Notes under the pieces: generated by a model
Databases searched by the model: none
What the model saw: only the letters and a program-made list of their open reading frames with translations
Told to the model about the DNA's origin: nothing
In this document: piece after piece, positions 26,688 through 37,009 of the stretch
Position numbering within the stretch: position 1 is the stretch's first letter
Layout of the letters: the number at the start of each line of letters is the position of its first letter
Assembly (NCBI GenBank): GCA_017469335.1
Contig: JAFUGP010000073.1
Span: 1 to 64,000 of the forward strand
Source: Succinivibrio sp.
GTDB lineage: Bacteria > Pseudomonadota > Gammaproteobacteria > Enterobacterales > Succinivibrionaceae
DNA: 64,000 bases
Reading direction: 5' to 3'
Made by a program: the position numbers and the translations under genes

Positions 26688-29174
26688 TTAGAAACTTCCA
26701 CCAATATTGAAGTTAAACATCCTGGTATCGTCACCCGAGTACTTCTTCACGGCCTTGGACAGCGAGAAGGACAGCGGTCCCACCGGCGAGATCCAGGTCA
26801 GAGCCACGCCCACGGAGCTGCGGTACTCACCGGGATCGTCGTACTTGATGGGATAATTGTTGCTGCGGGTGTCCCACAGGGCACCGGCATCATAGAAGAA
26901 GGAAGAGCGCACCTGAGCGCGGTAGGCCTCGGCCACGAACGGGGTCGGTACAAAGAGTTCCACCGAGCCGGCCCAGAAAGCGTTGCCGCCCACCGCCTTG
27001 TCGGACTCGTTGGCCGTGGAGCAGGAGGCGTTGGAGCAGTACAGGGCCTTGGGACCGATGCTGTTGTGATCAAAGCCGCGCAGCCACTGTGAGGAGCCCA
27101 GATAGAAGTTGTTGTAGAAAGGCAGCTGCTGCCGCTGGCCGTTCTTGTTGCCGTAGCCGTCGCCGAAGCCCACGCGACCGCGCAAACTGAACACCCACAG
27201 ATGCTCACGGTCAAAAGGCAGATAGTGATAAGTCTCGGCGATGAGCTTGTAGTACTGGGTATCCGACGAGGGAATGGTCGCCATGGCGGTCAGAACCTGC
27301 TTGTTGCCCGCGGTGGGGAACACGGCACGGTCCAAGGCGTTATGGGTGAGCGTGACCGAGAAGGTATAATCCAGAAACTTGCCGCGCCGATCCGTCTTGC
27401 CGTATTGAGACCAGAAGCGCTCGGCCTGGGCAAAGCGCGGGCCGCGGTTTTTGATGGTATTGTGCTCTAAGCCCACATCATAGTTGATGCTCCAGTTCTC
27501 GTTGATGGGGTAGCCCGAGAAAATGTCAAAACCGATGGAGCGGTTGTCATAATCGACCACGTCGTCGTCATCGCCGCTGTAGTTATCGTAGAACACGCGG
27601 CCGCCCAAGCTTATCTGATCGACCGTGAAGTAGGGATCGGTGTAAGAGACCTCCATGTGCTTGCGGTAGGAGTTTTCATAGGCCGAAATCACGCCGCGAG
27701 TGCCCCAGCCGAACATGTTGCTCTGGGAGATGGAGGCCTGGATCATGATGCCCGAGTCAGTGCCGAAACCGATACCTCCCGAGATGGACCCGGTGGGCTG
27801 CTCCTTGACGGTGGTCTCAAGATTCACCACGTCCCCGGTGGTGCCGGTGGGCTGGATCTGCATGTCGACCTTCTCAAAGAAACCGGTGCGGTTTAAGCGG
27901 GTTTTGGAGGTGTCCATGGCCTCGTTGGAAAGCCAGGTGCCGTCCATCTGCCTCATCTCCCGGCGCACCACGGTGTCGTCGGTCTGAGTATTGCCCTTGA
28001 TAAGCACCTGACTTACGTAAACGCGCGAACCCGGCTCAACGTTGAAATTGAGATCGACAGTGCGTTCGGCGTCATTGTAGATGGGATAGGCCCGCACGTT
28101 GGAGTAGGCATAACCATACTTGCCCAGGTAATCCTTCAGGGCATTCTCGACGGCGGTGACCTGGTGCTGCGAGTAGATCTCACCGCGCTGCAAGTCTACC
28201 AGAGACTGCATCTGATCGCCGTACTTGAGGGTATTGCCGGTGATGGCGGTGTTGCCCACGGTGTACTGCTCGCCCTCGTCCACCACAATGGTCAGATAAA
28301 GACCTTTCTTGTCGGGAGTCATCTCCACCGAGGTGGAGTCAATGCGGAATTTGACATATCCGCGGTCCATATAGTAAGTGCGCAGCGCCTCTAGGTCGGC
28401 AGTCAGTTTCTGGCTCTCGTACTTGCGCGACCCAAAAACATTCCACCAGGGCAGATCGTCACGCAGTTGCATCTGCGCAAGCAGCACCTCCTCGTCAAAG
28501 GCCTTGTTGCCCACGATGTTGATCTGCTGGATCTCGGCGGGCACGCCTTCATAGAACTCCAGCTTGACATTGACCCGGTTGCGCGGCAGTTTGGTCAGCA
28601 CGGTGTTGATCTTGGCCTGATACATGCCCGCGCCGTGATAAAAATCCTCCAGACTCTGCTTGATGGCCGTCAGGGTCTGGACATTGAGCGCTTCGCCCGG
28701 GCGCAGTCCCTGCTGTTCGATGACCGGCTTTAAAGCCTCCTCGGAGATCTGCTTGTTGCCGGCAAATTCCACGCTGCCTATGGTGGGACGTTCCTGAACC
28801 TCAACTATCAGAGTCTCGCCGTCGCGGGCGAGCTGGACGGTCTCAAAATCACCGGTGGCGTAAAGCTGGCGCATGGCCTGGGTTACCTTCTCATCGGTGA
28901 GAGCCTCGCCGGGGCGGATGGGCAGTGCCAGCAGCACGGCGCCGCGGCTGACGCGGTTTAAGCCGTGAATTTCGATATTGCTGATGAGTTCGGCACCGGC
29001 GACGCTCTGCGTCACCAACAGGGCCCCTCCCATCAGCAAGGCGGCCAGACGCGCCCTGGTCTTACTGCATCCGGAGCGATGTGTTTTCGTGTCATGCCAC
29101 CGCCGCGCGCTCAGGACTGCCCGTCCCCACCCACGGCACTCTTTGCTAGAAAAATCTTCACAGACAAATCTCAT
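26688..29174 (-). CDS. bamA: Outer-membrane protein assembly factor BamA
   Basis: Core of the BAM complex that inserts beta-barrel proteins into the outer membrane. Five POTRA domains (about 65-460; for example [28 protein letters not shown] and [15 protein letters not shown]) are followed by a 16-strand barrel ending in [10 protein letters not shown], with the terminal aromatic residue required for assembly. The barrel contains the conserved [12 protein letters not shown] (VRGF-type) motif. The only in-frame start before the signal peptide core ([19 protein letters not shown]) is 29174, which gives an unusually long and basic 47-residue n-region and has only a weak ribosome site. An out-of-frame ATG closer in stops quickly. 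The start is therefore uncertain. Confidence 0.95.
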   Translation of the reverse strand: MRFVCEDFSSKECRGWGRAVLSARRWHDTKTHRSGCSKTRARLAALLMGGALLVTQSVAGAELISNIEIHGLNRVSRGAVLLALPIRPGEALTDEKVTQAMRQLYATGDFETVQLARDGETLIVEVQERPTIGSVEFAGNKQISEEALKPVIEQQGLRPGEALNVQTLTAIKQSLEDFYHGAGMYQAKINTVLTKLPRNRVNVKLEFYEGVPAEIQQINIVGNKAFDEEVLLAQMQLRDDLPWWNVFGSRKYESQKLTADLEALRTYYMDRGYVKFRIDSTSVEMTPDKKGLYLTIVVDEGEQYTVGNTAITGNTLKYGDQMQSLVDLQRGEIYSQHQVTAVENALKDYLGKYGYAYSNVRAYPIYNDAERTVDLNFNVEPGSRVYVSQVLIKGNTQTDDTVVRREMRQMDGTWLSNEAMDTSKTRLNRTGFFEKVDMQIQPTGTTGDVVNLETTVKEQPTGSISGGIGFGTDSGIMIQASISQSNMFGWGTRGVISAYENSYRKHMEVSYTDPYFTVDQISLGGRVFYDNYSGDDDDVVDYDNRSIGFDIFSGYPINENWSINYDVGLEHNTIKNRGPRFAQAERFWSQYGKTDRRGKFLDYTFSVTLTHNALDRAVFPTAGNKQVLTAMATIPSSDTQYYKLIAETYHYLPFDREHLWVFSLRGRVGFGDGYGNKNGQRQQLPFYNNFYLGSSQWLRGFDHNSIGPKALYCSNASCSTANESDKAVGGNAFWAGSVELFVPTPFVAEAYRAQVRSSFFYDAGALWDTRSNNYPIKYDDPGEYRSSVGVALTWISPVGPLSFSLSKAVKKYSGDDTRMFNFNIGGSF

Positions 29175-29228
29175 TTGGACGCCCGCTCACTCAAAACCAA
29201 ACTGCACCTAAAAACTAATCCCGGCACC

Positions 29229-30587
29229 CTACAGGGCCCTGAGATCATTGAATACCGCCAGCGCCATCAGCGTAAGCAGTATGCCCAATCCCATCCCCGT
29301 CAGGATCACCTGCACCTTAGCCCCGGGTGCACGTCCTACCAGGGCCTCGTAGACAATAAACAGCAACTGCCCCCCATCCAGAACGGGAATGGGCAGTAAA
29401 TTCAGAATACCCAAGTTTACACTAATGGCGGCCAAAAAACTTAGGAAAAACACGAAACCCACGCTGGCGCTCTGCCCTGCCCCCCGGGCAATGGCGATGG
29501 GCCCTGAGATGTTCTCGGCCGAGATGCTGCCGTCCAGCATTTTAACCGCGGCCGAGAGCACCAGCCTGGACATCTGGTAAGTATCCTTAAGCCCCTTGGT
29601 AAAAGCCTCAGGCAGGGGCAACTTCACCTCTTCGACAAGTCCCGGGATCTCCTGAAAGTCAGCGGAGATGCCCAACAGCCTCTGGGGACGCTTTAACTTT
29701 TTGTTGTACTGCACGGTGGGCACCACCTCGCTCTCATAGAGCTTGCCCTCACGCTCCACCACCAGTCTGACGATCTGCCCCGTACCCTCGTTAATCGCCG
29801 CCTGCAGTCTGTACCAGGTGGGGGTGGGAGTACCGTCTATGCTGATGATGCGATCCCCCGCCTTAAGACCGCCCTGCGCGGCGGGCGAGCGCTCCTGCAC
29901 CGCTCCCACCACGTTCTCCAGCCGTCCCAAGCAGCGCCTTAACCCCAAAGTCAGCAGCGGATCGCGGCGGGGATTTAATTCATAGGCCGAGAGATCCAGG
30001 TTAAGCTGCCGCCTGGCGCCCTGGCCCAGCTCCGAGGCGACCGTCACCGGCACTGCGTCCTTCCCGGTCAAGGCGACCAGTTCCATCAGCACGTCCTGCC
30101 AGTTATTCACCTCTCTGCCGTCAATCTCAAGTAAGCGGTCATACAGTTCAAAACCGGCCTGCTGCGCCGCCGAGCCGGGCACCACGTCACCCACCACCGG
30201 ATTGACCACCTGGATGCCGCCTAAGTTGATGCCGGTATAGAGGAGCACCGCCAAAATCACGTTGCACAGCGGTCCGGCGGCAATAATCAGGCCCCTCTTT
30301 AATGGGGACTTGGACTTGAAGGAGCCCTCCTCGGGGATTTCGCCGGGCTTTAACGGCTCGTTTTCGCCGAGCATTTTCACGTAGCCCCCCAAAGGCAGCG
30401 CGGAGAGCGCGTACTCACATCCGTCACGGCCGGTGCGGGACCACAGGACGCGTCCAAACCCCAGCGAGAAGCGCAGCACCTTGACGCCGCAGGCGCGCGC
30501 CAGTGTGAAGTGACCCAGCTCGTGCACGGCAATCAGAATGCCCAAAGCCACCAGGAAACACAGCAGATCCCACAGTACCGAGAGCAT
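29229..30587 (-). CDS. rseP: Site-2 zinc metalloprotease RseP
   Basis: Inner-membrane intramembrane protease that cuts anti-sigma factor RseA (sigma-E stress response) and remnant signal peptides. 452 residues from ATG 30587. The HExxH motif lies at 22-26 (HELGH) in the first TM helix, two PDZ domains at about 110-280 (GSAAQQAGFELYDRLLEIDG and GGLKAGDRIISIDG), and the LDG motif (NLLPIPVLDGGQL) in the third helix. I chose 30587 rather than 30593 because it forms a TGATG overlap with the dxr stop and stands 8 nt from GGAG. Confidence 0.95.
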   Translation of the reverse strand: MLSVLWDLLCFLVALGILIAVHELGHFTLARACGVKVLRFSLGFGRVLWSRTGRDGCEYALSALPLGGYVKMLGENEPLKPGEIPEEGSFKSKSPLKRGLIIAAGPLCNVILAVLLYTGINLGGIQVVNPVVGDVVPGSAAQQAGFELYDRLLEIDGREVNNWQDVLMELVALTGKDAVPVTVASELGQGARRQLNLDLSAYELNPRRDPLLTLGLRRCLGRLENVVGAVQERSPAAQGGLKAGDRIISIDGTPTPTWYRLQAAINEGTGQIVRLVVEREGKLYESEVVPTVQYNKKLKRPQRLLGISADFQEIPGLVEEVKLPLPEAFTKGLKDTYQMSRLVLSAAVKMLDGSISAENISGPIAIARGAGQSASVGFVFFLSFLAAISVNLGILNLLPIPVLDGGQLLFIVYEALVGRAPGAKVQVILTGMGLGILLTLMALAVFNDLRAL

Positions 30588-31780
30588 CAGCATTTCTCCA
30601 GCAAGCGCAGCGCCAATGTCCGGGCCTCGGCATCAAGACTCATGATGTCCTCCAGGCTGTAAGTCTCGTGACGGTACAGGCTCTCCACCACCTGACGGCA
30701 CAGATTGCAGATCCCGTCAAAGGGCAGTTTGCCCGCCAAAAAGGCGGCCACGGCCTGCTCGTTGGCGGCATTTAGGGCGGTGGTGGCGCTCTGCCCGGTG
30801 ACGGAGGCCTCCATGGCCAGTTTCAGGCAGGGAAAACGCCGCAGATCCGGGGCACAGAAACTAAGCTCCCCCAATGCGGCAAAATTAAGCGGCGCCACCC
30901 CGCTTGCGACCCGTCCGGGGTAGGCCAGTGCCCTGGCTATGGGAGTTTTCATGTCAGGAAGTCCCAGCTGAGCCAGCACCGCGCCGTCCTGGTAGCTGAC
31001 CATCGAATGCACCACCGACTGGGGATGAATGAGCACCTCCACCTGCTCGGGCGCGGCATTGAACAGGTATCTTGCCTCAATGTACTCCAGTCCCTTGTTC
31101 ATCATGGTGGCAGAATCCACCGTGATCTTGGGGCCCATGGACCAGTTGGGGTGACGCAGGGCCTGCTGCGGAGTGACGTGAGGGAGTTCCTCCAGGGGAG
31201 TATGCAAAAACGGTCCGCCCGAGCCGGTAAGCAGAATGCGGTGCACCCCGCAGCCTTCCAGATCGCAGTGCCCCAGGGTCTGCTGTGCACTTTCGGGCAG
31301 GGACTGGAAAATGGCGCTGTGCTCACTGTCTACCGGCAGCACCCGGGCCTTGCCGCGCTGCACCTCGGCAAAGAACAGCTGCCCTGACATCACCAGCGCC
31401 TCTTTGTTGGCCAGGGCTATGGTGCAGCCCCTGCCTGCCGCCTCCAGAATGGGTTTTAGGCCGCCCGCTCCCACAATGGCCGCCACCGCCACCGCGCCTT
31501 CGGCAGCGGCGGCGACCTCCAGTACCCCGTCCAAACCTGAGGCCACCTCGGTGCGCAGTTTGAGCGCTCCCAGACGATCCTTGAGCTCTGAGGCTGCCTG
31601 TACATCGGCCAGCGCCACTATCTGAGGCTTGAATTCCTCGGCCAGACTGACCATGGCCTCCACGTTCGAGCAGGCTGCGGCTGCCACCAAAGTGAACTTG
31701 GAGGGGTTGCGGCGCAACACCTCCAGGGTGCTTTGACCGATGGAGCCGGTGGCACCTAACAACACTACCTGACGCGTCAT
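30587..31780 (-). CDS. dxr: 1-deoxy-D-xylulose 5-phosphate reductoisomerase
   Basis: Second step of the MEP pathway, converting DXP to MEP with NADPH. 397 residues from ATG 31780; the open frame upstream lies in cdsA. Motifs are LLGATGSIGQSTLEVLRR (NADPH binding), LANKEALVMSG, PVDSEHSAIFQ (metal ligands), LTGSGGPF, MGPKITVDSATMMNKGLE and HPQSVVHSMV. It sits between cdsA and rseP, the order of pseudomonads and many proteobacteria, whereas E. coli has it between frr and uppS. Confidence 0.97.
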   Translation of the reverse strand: MTRQVVLLGATGSIGQSTLEVLRRNPSKFTLVAAAACSNVEAMVSLAEEFKPQIVALADVQAASELKDRLGALKLRTEVASGLDGVLEVAAAAEGAVAVAAIVGAGGLKPILEAAGRGCTIALANKEALVMSGQLFFAEVQRGKARVLPVDSEHSAIFQSLPESAQQTLGHCDLEGCGVHRILLTGSGGPFLHTPLEELPHVTPQQALRHPNWSMGPKITVDSATMMNKGLEYIEARYLFNAAPEQVEVLIHPQSVVHSMVSYQDGAVLAQLGLPDMKTPIARALAYPGRVASGVAPLNFAALGELSFCAPDLRRFPCLKLAMEASVTGQSATTALNAANEQAVAAFLAGKLPFDGICNLCRQVVESLYRHETYSLEDIMSLDAEARTLALRLLEKC

Positions 31781-31781
31781 T

Positions 31782-32645
31782 TCAGTGCAGGATCCAGTTG
31801 AGCAGACAGTAGGAGGAGATAAAGGTGGGCAGTGCCGCCAGCTGCGAGTCAATGCGATCCAGCATCCCGCCGTGCCCGGGGAAGATTTTGCCCGAGTCCT
31901 TGATACCGGCTAAGCGTTTTAACATGCTCTCCACCAGATCACCTTCCACCGAAAAAATGATGGCCAGTATCCCGGAAAACATCAGCACCTGGGTATTTTC
32001 GGCATAGTTGCCGTACCACTGCAGTTTGGTGAAGATGTACAGTCCCAGCACGCCGGCCACCAGACCGCCTAACAAACCCTCCAGAGTTTTTTTGGGACTG
32101 ACCGCCGGCAACATGGGGGTACGGCCGAGGAAACGGCCGCAAAAGTACGCGCCGCTGTCGGCGCACCACACCAGCGCCATCACCGACAGCACTACCAGCG
32201 CACCGCGGTAAAACTCGCGGTGGTAGAGAAAACTGCGCAGCACCAGCAGGCTCTCTAAAAAAGGCACCAGCATCAAAAGCCCCATGAGAGCCGTCAGGAT
32301 GCGGTTTTCATGCCAGCCCAGCCATCTGGGATACTGCAGCACCAGCGGGATGCACCCCAGCCACACCAGCATGCCCGAGGCAATGATCGCATAGACGAAA
32401 GAGGGGATCCCCCCGCCTGAAACGAACTCCCCCGGCGGGGCGACGATAAAGAGTGCGCAGGCTGCGGCAGTGGCCAGGATGAGGAAGGGAATTTTGCTCT
32501 TAAATCCGAGCAGGGGTCCCATCTCCCAGGCTCCCACCATGTAAATGAGCAGCGCGCCCATGGTAAAGAAGGCATAGTCCGCCACAAACAGCCAGCACAT
32601 GGCCGCCGAGAGCAGCACCACGGCCGTGATGATTCTGGTTCGCAC
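31782..32645 (-). CDS. cdsA: Phosphatidate cytidylyltransferase
   Basis: Inner-membrane enzyme that makes CDP-diacylglycerol, the precursor of all phospholipids. About 287 residues with roughly eight TM helices. The C-terminal CDS signature is KRLAGIKDSGKIFPGHGGMLDRIDS, preceded by the VVLSVMALVWCADSGAYFCGR segment. Of two in-frame GTG codons, 32645 stands 8 nt from the AAGGAGG ribosome site and 32651 only 2 nt, so 32645 is preferred. One base separates its stop from the dxr start. Confidence 0.95.
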   Translation of the reverse strand: MRTRIITAVVLLSAAMCWLFVADYAFFTMGALLIYMVGAWEMGPLLGFKSKIPFLILATAAACALFIVAPPGEFVSGGGIPSFVYAIIASGMLVWLGCIPLVLQYPRWLGWHENRILTALMGLLMLVPFLESLLVLRSFLYHREFYRGALVVLSVMALVWCADSGAYFCGRFLGRTPMLPAVSPKKTLEGLLGGLVAGVLGLYIFTKLQWYGNYAENTQVLMFSGILAIIFSVEGDLVESMLKRLAGIKDSGKIFPGHGGMLDRIDSQLAALPTFISSYCLLNWILH

Positions 32646-32695
32646 TCTCACATCCTCCTTGAAACTTCGGGGCGTATCCCCCTGCTCTCACCGCC

Positions 32696-33436
32696 TCATT
32701 CTCGGTGCCCCCTCACCTGAGCCGAGGTCATGCCGAAGCGCCGCTCGCGCGAGGCAAAAAACTGCAACGCCTCATGCAGATCGTCCGCTCCGAAATCAGG
32801 CCAGAGAGTGGGGGAGAAAAACAGTTCGCCGTAGGCCGCCTGCCACAGCAGAAAATTGCTCAGACGCCTCTCCCCGCCGGTGCGGATGATGAGATCTACG
32901 TCTTCGGGCACCTGCAACAGAGAGGTAAAGACTGCCTCGTCGGGCGGAGCGGCCAGAGCGCTGTGCTCTGCCATGAGGCGGCACACCGCCTGCATGATGT
33001 CGGCGCGTCCGCCGTAGTTGGCCGCGATATTCAGACGCATGCCGCCGCAGGAGGCTGTGGCATCCTCAACCTCAGTGATGGCCTCACGCAGTTTATCCGG
33101 GAATTTGGCCACATCACCGACCACGCGGGTGCGAATGTCATGAGAGCGCAGATTGTCCTGCTCTGAGCGCAAGGTGCGCACAAAGAGACTCATCAGCGCC
33201 TGCACCTCGGCCTGCGGTCTTTTCCAGTTCTCGCTGGAGAAAGCGAACAAGGTCAGGATACCGATCCCCAGACGGGCCGCCTCCTCAACTGTTCTTCTGA
33301 CGGCCAGCGCACCCTGCCTGTGTCCCAGGACACGCCCCAGGCCCCGCGCCTGCGCCCAGCGTCCGTTGCCGTCCATGATGATGGCCACATGATGCGGCAG
33401 GACGGAGTATGCTGCTTTAAGATGCTGATCCTTCAT
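32696..33436 (-). CDS. uppS: Undecaprenyl diphosphate synthase
   Basis: Cis-prenyltransferase that makes the C55 carrier lipid for peptidoglycan and O-antigen. 246 residues. The N-terminal IIMDGNGRWAQARGL carries the catalytic aspartate, and the conserved TLFAFSSENWKRP, RLNIAANYGGRADI and DLIIRTGGERRLSNFLLWQAAYGELFF segments are present. The start (33436) lies 11 nt after frr; its nearest GGAGG is in the frr end, 16 nt away, so translation may rely on coupling. Confidence 0.96.
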   Translation of the reverse strand: MKDQHLKAAYSVLPHHVAIIMDGNGRWAQARGLGRVLGHRQGALAVRRTVEEAARLGIGILTLFAFSSENWKRPQAEVQALMSLFVRTLRSEQDNLRSHDIRTRVVGDVAKFPDKLREAITEVEDATASCGGMRLNIAANYGGRADIMQAVCRLMAEHSALAAPPDEAVFTSLLQVPEDVDLIIRTGGERRLSNFLLWQAAYGELFFSPTLWPDFGADDLHEALQFFASRERRFGMTSAQVRGHRE

Positions 33437-33447
33437 CTAAAAAGGAC

Positions 33448-34005
33448 TCAGACCTCCATCAGCTCTTTTTGCTTGGCGGCAAAGAATTCATCCGCCTTTT
33501 TGATCGTGGCGTCGGTGAGTTTTTGCACTTGCTCCTCGCCGCCGCGCTCCTCATCCTCGGAGATCTCTTTTTTCTTCTGCAGATCCTTTAAGGCGGCATT
33601 GGCGTCGCGGCGCACGTTGCGCACCTCGACCTTGCACTGCTCCACCTCGCCTTTGACTATTTTGACCAGCTCCTTGCGGCGCTCCTCGGTAAGCGGCGGC
33701 AGCGGCACGCGGATCTCGGTGCCGGCCACGACCGGATTTAAACCCAAATCGGATTTCTGGATGGCACGCTCCACATCCTTGATGGCGTTGCGGTCAAACA
33801 CACTGATCTTCAGCGTGCGGGCATCTTCCACATTTACCTGGGCGACCTGACGCAGCGGAGTGGGCGAACCGTAGTATTCCACCATGATGCCGTCCAGCAG
33901 CCCCGGCTGGGCCCGTCCGGTACGGATTTTCGCAAGTCTTTTGTCCAGCGAGTCCAGCGCACCCTGCATGCGCTTCTCGGCATCCTGTTTCACATCAGCC
34001 AGCAT
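33448..34005 (-). CDS. frr: Ribosome recycling factor
   Basis: Splits post-termination ribosomes together with EF-G. 185 residues, the family norm. The three-helix-bundle sequence is typical: [20 protein letters not shown] at the start, [21 protein letters not shown], and [38 protein letters not shown] ribosome site is 8 nt upstream. It lies between pyrH and uppS in the conserved cluster. Confidence 0.98.
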   Translation of the reverse strand: MLADVKQDAEKRMQGALDSLDKRLAKIRTGRAQPGLLDGIMVEYYGSPTPLRQVAQVNVEDARTLKISVFDRNAIKDVERAIQKSDLGLNPVVAGTEIRVPLPPLTEERRKELVKIVKGEVEQCKVEVRNVRRDANAALKDLQKKKEISEDEERGGEEQVQKLTDATIKKADEFFAAKQKELMEV

Positions 34006-34048
34006 AATGAGCTCTCCTCTGTAGTATTCGTGTCCTGTCAGACGGTAT

Positions 34049-34774
34049 TCAAGCCCCGGAGCCTACCACGGTGCCTTCGTCCTGACCTAGCGCGGCCCGG
34101 GCCAGAGCACCTGGCTTGTTCATGGAAAACACCCTGATGGGCATATTATGCTCCGAGGCCAGGGCGAAAGCTGTGAGGTCCATTACCTTAAGCTTTAAGG
34201 ACAGCACCTCGTCAAAGCTCAGATACTCGTAGCGCCGGGCAGAAGGATCTTTGAGCGGATCGGCGCTGTAGACCCCGTCCACCTTGGTGGCCTTCAGCAC
34301 CTGAGAACATTTCAGTTCCACCGCGCGCAGCACTGCGGCGGTGTCGGTGGTGAAGAAGGGGGAGCCGGTGCCGCCGGAGACTATGACCGCCTGGCCGCTT
34401 GAGAGCAGTTCACGGCCTAAGGCAGCCGAGTACTGCACCGTGATCGAGGGCAGGCCGTAAGCGCTCATGAGCGTGCAGGGCACGCCCTGCTTTTTGAGCT
34501 CCTCACGCATGGCCAGACCGTTCATGATGGTGGCCAGCATACCCATCTGATCCCCGCTTACCCGGTCAAACCCGGCCTCCTGCAGCGTGGCGCCGCGAAA
34601 CAAATTTCCGCCGCCTATCACCAGAGCCGTCTGTACGCCCAGCTTATGGATCTCCGCGATGGCAGAGGCTGTCCTGGCGAGCACCTGCGGGTCAATGCCC
34701 ACGCTCTCCTGACCGCCTAAGGCCTCGCCGGAGAGCTTCAACAGCACCCGGCGCAGGCTCTCATCAACAGCCAT
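34049..34774 (-). CDS. pyrH: UMP kinase
   Basis: Hexameric amino-acid-kinase-fold enzyme that phosphorylates UMP to UDP for pyrimidine nucleotide supply. 241 residues. Key segments are [58 protein letters not shown] and [13 protein letters not shown]. The ribosome site AAGGGGG is strong. It is in the standard place between tsf and frr. Confidence 0.98.
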   Translation of the reverse strand: MAVDESLRRVLLKLSGEALGGQESVGIDPQVLARTASAIAEIHKLGVQTALVIGGGNLFRGATLQEAGFDRVSGDQMGMLATIMNGLAMREELKKQGVPCTLMSAYGLPSITVQYSAALGRELLSSGQAVIVSGGTGSPFFTTDTAAVLRAVELKCSQVLKATKVDGVYSADPLKDPSARRYEYLSFDEVLSLKLKVMDLTAFALASEHNMPIRVFSMNKPGALARAALGQDEGTVVGSGA

Positions 34775-34821
34775 AGCTTCCCCCTTAAGACAACTTCACT
34801 CACAACGTTGGCCACGCCAGA

Positions 34822-35712
34822 CTAGCGGGCGGCCGCCTGAACCTGGGCCTGCACCTCGGCAGCAAAGTCCTGGCTCTTTTTCTCAATGCCCTCGCCCACC
34901 TCAATGCGTTTGAAGGACACGGCATCGGCATGGTGCTCCTGGAGCAGCTGACCCACGGTCTTGGAGGGATCCTTGACGAAATCCTGTCCGGTGAGGGAAA
35001 CCTCGCCGGTGAATTTCTTCATGCGGCCGGCAATCATCTTCTCGGCGATCTCCTTGGGCTTGCCGGACTGCATGGCAATCTCCAACTGCACCTGACGCTC
35101 GCGCTCCACCACCTCGGCGGACACGTCCTCGGGGTGCACGAAATCCGGCTTCTGCGCGCAGATATGCATGGCGGTGTCCTTGGCCAGGGTCTCGTCGCCG
35201 CCCTTGAGCACCGACACCACGCCGATCTTCTTGTTGGAGTGGATGTAGATACCCAAAGTTTCGCCCTCTTTGGCCTCAACGTAGACCAGACGGCGCAGCT
35301 GCAGGTTCTCGCTGATCTTGGAAACCAGCGCGGTCAGGGCCTCGGCCACGGACGAGCCGTTGCCGTAGTCGGCGCTCTTGACCTTATCCACATCGGCGGT
35401 GGTAAGTTTCAGGGCGATGTCGGCCACTTTCTGGGCAAAGGCCTGAAACTCTTCGTTCTTGGCCGCGAAATCGGTCTCGGAGTTGACCTCGGCTAAAACC
35501 ACCTTATTGCCGTCGCGGGCCATGGTGATGATACCCTCGGCAGCGGTGCGGCCGGCCTTCTTGGCAGCCTTGGCGGCGCCGCTCTTGCGCATGGCATCGA
35601 TGGCGGCTTCCATGTTGCCGTCGGCCTCAATGAGGGCCTTCTTGCAGTCCATCATGCCGGCGCCGGTGGCGTCACGCAGTTCTTTAACCATAGCAGCGGT
35701 AATGTTGGCCAT
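34822..35712 (-). CDS. tsf: Elongation factor Ts
   Basis: Nucleotide exchange factor for EF-Tu. 296 residues. The N-terminal UBA-like domain ends in the signature [22 protein letters not shown], then comes [33 protein letters not shown], followed by the core and coiled-coil domains. It follows rpsB, with a hairpin resembling a terminator between the two genes. The ribosome site GAGG is well placed. Confidence 0.98.
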   Translation of the reverse strand: MANITAAMVKELRDATGAGMMDCKKALIEADGNMEAAIDAMRKSGAAKAAKKAGRTAAEGIITMARDGNKVVLAEVNSETDFAAKNEEFQAFAQKVADIALKLTTADVDKVKSADYGNGSSVAEALTALVSKISENLQLRRLVYVEAKEGETLGIYIHSNKKIGVVSVLKGGDETLAKDTAMHICAQKPDFVHPEDVSAEVVERERQVQLEIAMQSGKPKEIAEKMIAGRMKKFTGEVSLTGQDFVKDPSKTVGQLLQEHHADAVSFKRIEVGEGIEKKSQDFAAEVQAQVQAAAR

Positions 35713-35734
35713 GATTTTTTCCTCGCAATTCTCT

Positions 35735-35760
35735 AAAACAAGGCAGGATAACCTGCCTTG
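35735..35760 (-). terminator. Hairpin between rpsB and tsf (partial terminator)
   Basis: A perfect 9-bp stem CAAGGCAGG/CCTGCCTTG (35760-35752 with 35747-35739) with a 4-nt loop, followed on the minus strand by TTTTA. It lies 60-85 nt after the rpsB stop and 27 nt before tsf. A partly read-through terminator between rpsB and tsf is known in E. coli and adjusts S2 to EF-Ts ratios; the same role is inferred here. Confidence 0.65.
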
Positions 35761-35820
35761 ACATGTATAAGGGTGACAGACACGACTGTGCGTGCCCTAT
35801 TGACATCAGATGCCGGGCTC

Positions 35821-36597
35821 TCAGGCCTCGGCGGGGGCAGCCTCGGGGGCTGACGCGGCAGTGTCGGCAGCAGGCTCGGCTACGGCAGCGCTCTCTTCCT
35901 CGCCGGTGCGCACCTGCTCGGCACGGGCGGCGTTGATGGCATCGGTCACACCTTTGAGATAAAGGTCCACCGCGCGGATGGCGTCATCATTGCCCGGGAT
36001 CACGTAGCTCACGCCGCTGGGGTCGGAATTGGTATCCACCACCGCCACCACTGGAATACCCAGATTGTTGGCTTCCTTGATGGCAATATGCTCCACCTCG
36101 GCGTCAATCACGAACAGCGCATCGGGCAGACCGCCCATGTCCTTGATGCCGCCTAAGGAACGGTTGAGCTTGGAGAGTTCGCGCGTCAGCAGCTGTGCTT
36201 CCTTCTTGGTGAGTTTGTCCATGGTGCCGTCCTGAGTCTGGGTCTCCAGATCCTTCAGGCGCTTGATGGACTGACGCACGGTTTTCCAGTTGGTCAGCAT
36301 GCCGCCCAACCAGCGGTGATCCACGTAGAACTGACCGCAGGAGAGCGCGGCCGGGCCGATCTTGTCGCAGGCGGCGCGCTTGGTGCCGACAAACAGGATC
36401 TTGCCGCGATGAGCCACCGTGCTGCTCAGGAAGTTCAGTGCTTCGTCGAAGCACTGCACGGTTTTCTCCAGATTGATGATGTGAATGCCGTTGCGCGCTC
36501 CGAAAATGTACTCTTTCATCTTCGGATTCCAGTAGCGGGTCTGGTGACCAAAATGCACGCCAGCCTGCAACATATCGCGCATGGAAACAGTAGACAT
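35821..36597 (-). CDS. rpsB: 30S ribosomal protein S2
   Basis: Late-assembling small-subunit protein needed for S1 binding. 258 residues: [27 protein letters not shown] at the start (given here in part as [16 protein letters not shown]), followed by [31 protein letters not shown] and [20 protein letters not shown]. The C-terminal tail is rich in Ala and Glu. AGAGGA is the ribosome site. A 220-nt leader separates it from a strong TATAAT promoter; in E. coli S2 represses its own mRNA through the leader. Confidence 0.97.
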   Translation of the reverse strand: MSTVSMRDMLQAGVHFGHQTRYWNPKMKEYIFGARNGIHIINLEKTVQCFDEALNFLSSTVAHRGKILFVGTKRAACDKIGPAALSCGQFYVDHRWLGGMLTNWKTVRQSIKRLKDLETQTQDGTMDKLTKKEAQLLTRELSKLNRSLGGIKDMGGLPDALFVIDAEVEHIAIKEANNLGIPVVAVVDTNSDPSGVSYVIPGNDDAIRAVDLYLKGVTDAINAARAEQVRTGEEESAAVAEPAADTAASAPEAAPAEA

Positions 36598-36816
36598 AGA
36601 TTGTTCCTCTTAAAGGGTTAAGCCTCCACCGCCGCGGCAAACCGACCTTGTTAAGGCACCCGGGTTCTGCCGTAACCGGACAGTGTGTGTTTTCCTGATA
36701 ATACTCAAACTTCAGCAAAGCGCCGTGGGCACCCCTGAAGCTGCCAAATAAGGCTGCGGGCGCGTTCATTTGAATCTGACTCAAAATCCCCAGGTCCGCC
36801 GCCGTCTCGGGCGCGT

Positions 36817-36822
36817 ATTATA
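36817..36822 (-). promoter_or_regulatory. Promoter -10 of the rpsB-tsf run
   Basis: TGaTATAAT, an extended -10, on the minus strand about 220 bp upstream of rpsB. The transcript would carry a long leader, consistent with leader-based autoregulation by S2 known in E. coli. Confidence 0.65.
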
Positions 36823-36927
36823 TCACGCCGTGCGTTTTTTTCACGACACCGCACCATCCCCGCCTTGAGCCTACAGGCAGCAGCGGGGGGGCCCGCCCGG
36901 AACGGCTCAAACTACTTTGACACTTTT

Positions 36928-36936
36928 TGTTATAAT
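36928..36936 (+). promoter_or_regulatory. Extended -10 promoter of metE-metF
   Basis: TGtTATAAT is a perfect extended -10. A TTGACA at 36917-36922 is only 8 bp upstream, too close to be its -35. The promoter would give a leader of about 130 nt that carries two hairpins and a T-run. No MetJ-type AGACGTCT repeats were seen. Confidence 0.55.
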
Positions 36937-36966
36937 TTCATCCGTGCCGCATGCGGCACTCATGAT

Positions 36967-36998
36967 CCCGGAGGCTTGAGCCTGCTGGGGTTCTTTTT
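36967..36998 (+). terminator. Possible attenuator in the metE leader
   Basis: CCC-gg-AGGC-ttga-GCCT-gct-GGG (36967-36990) followed by TTCTTTTTT lies between the promoter and metE. A perfect GTGCCGC/GCGGCAC palindrome (36944-36959) lies just before it. A terminator at this place, about 75 nt before the coding sequence, suggests transcription attenuation of metE-metF. No known SAM-riboswitch signature or methionine-rich leader peptide was recognised. Confidence 0.45.
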
Positions 36999-37009
36999 TC
37001 ATCTTAAAC

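Noticed and set aside
36917..36936. TTGACA and TATAAT as a classical promoter pair before metE
   Set aside because: Only 8 bp separate them; the extended -10 alone is the more reasonable reading.
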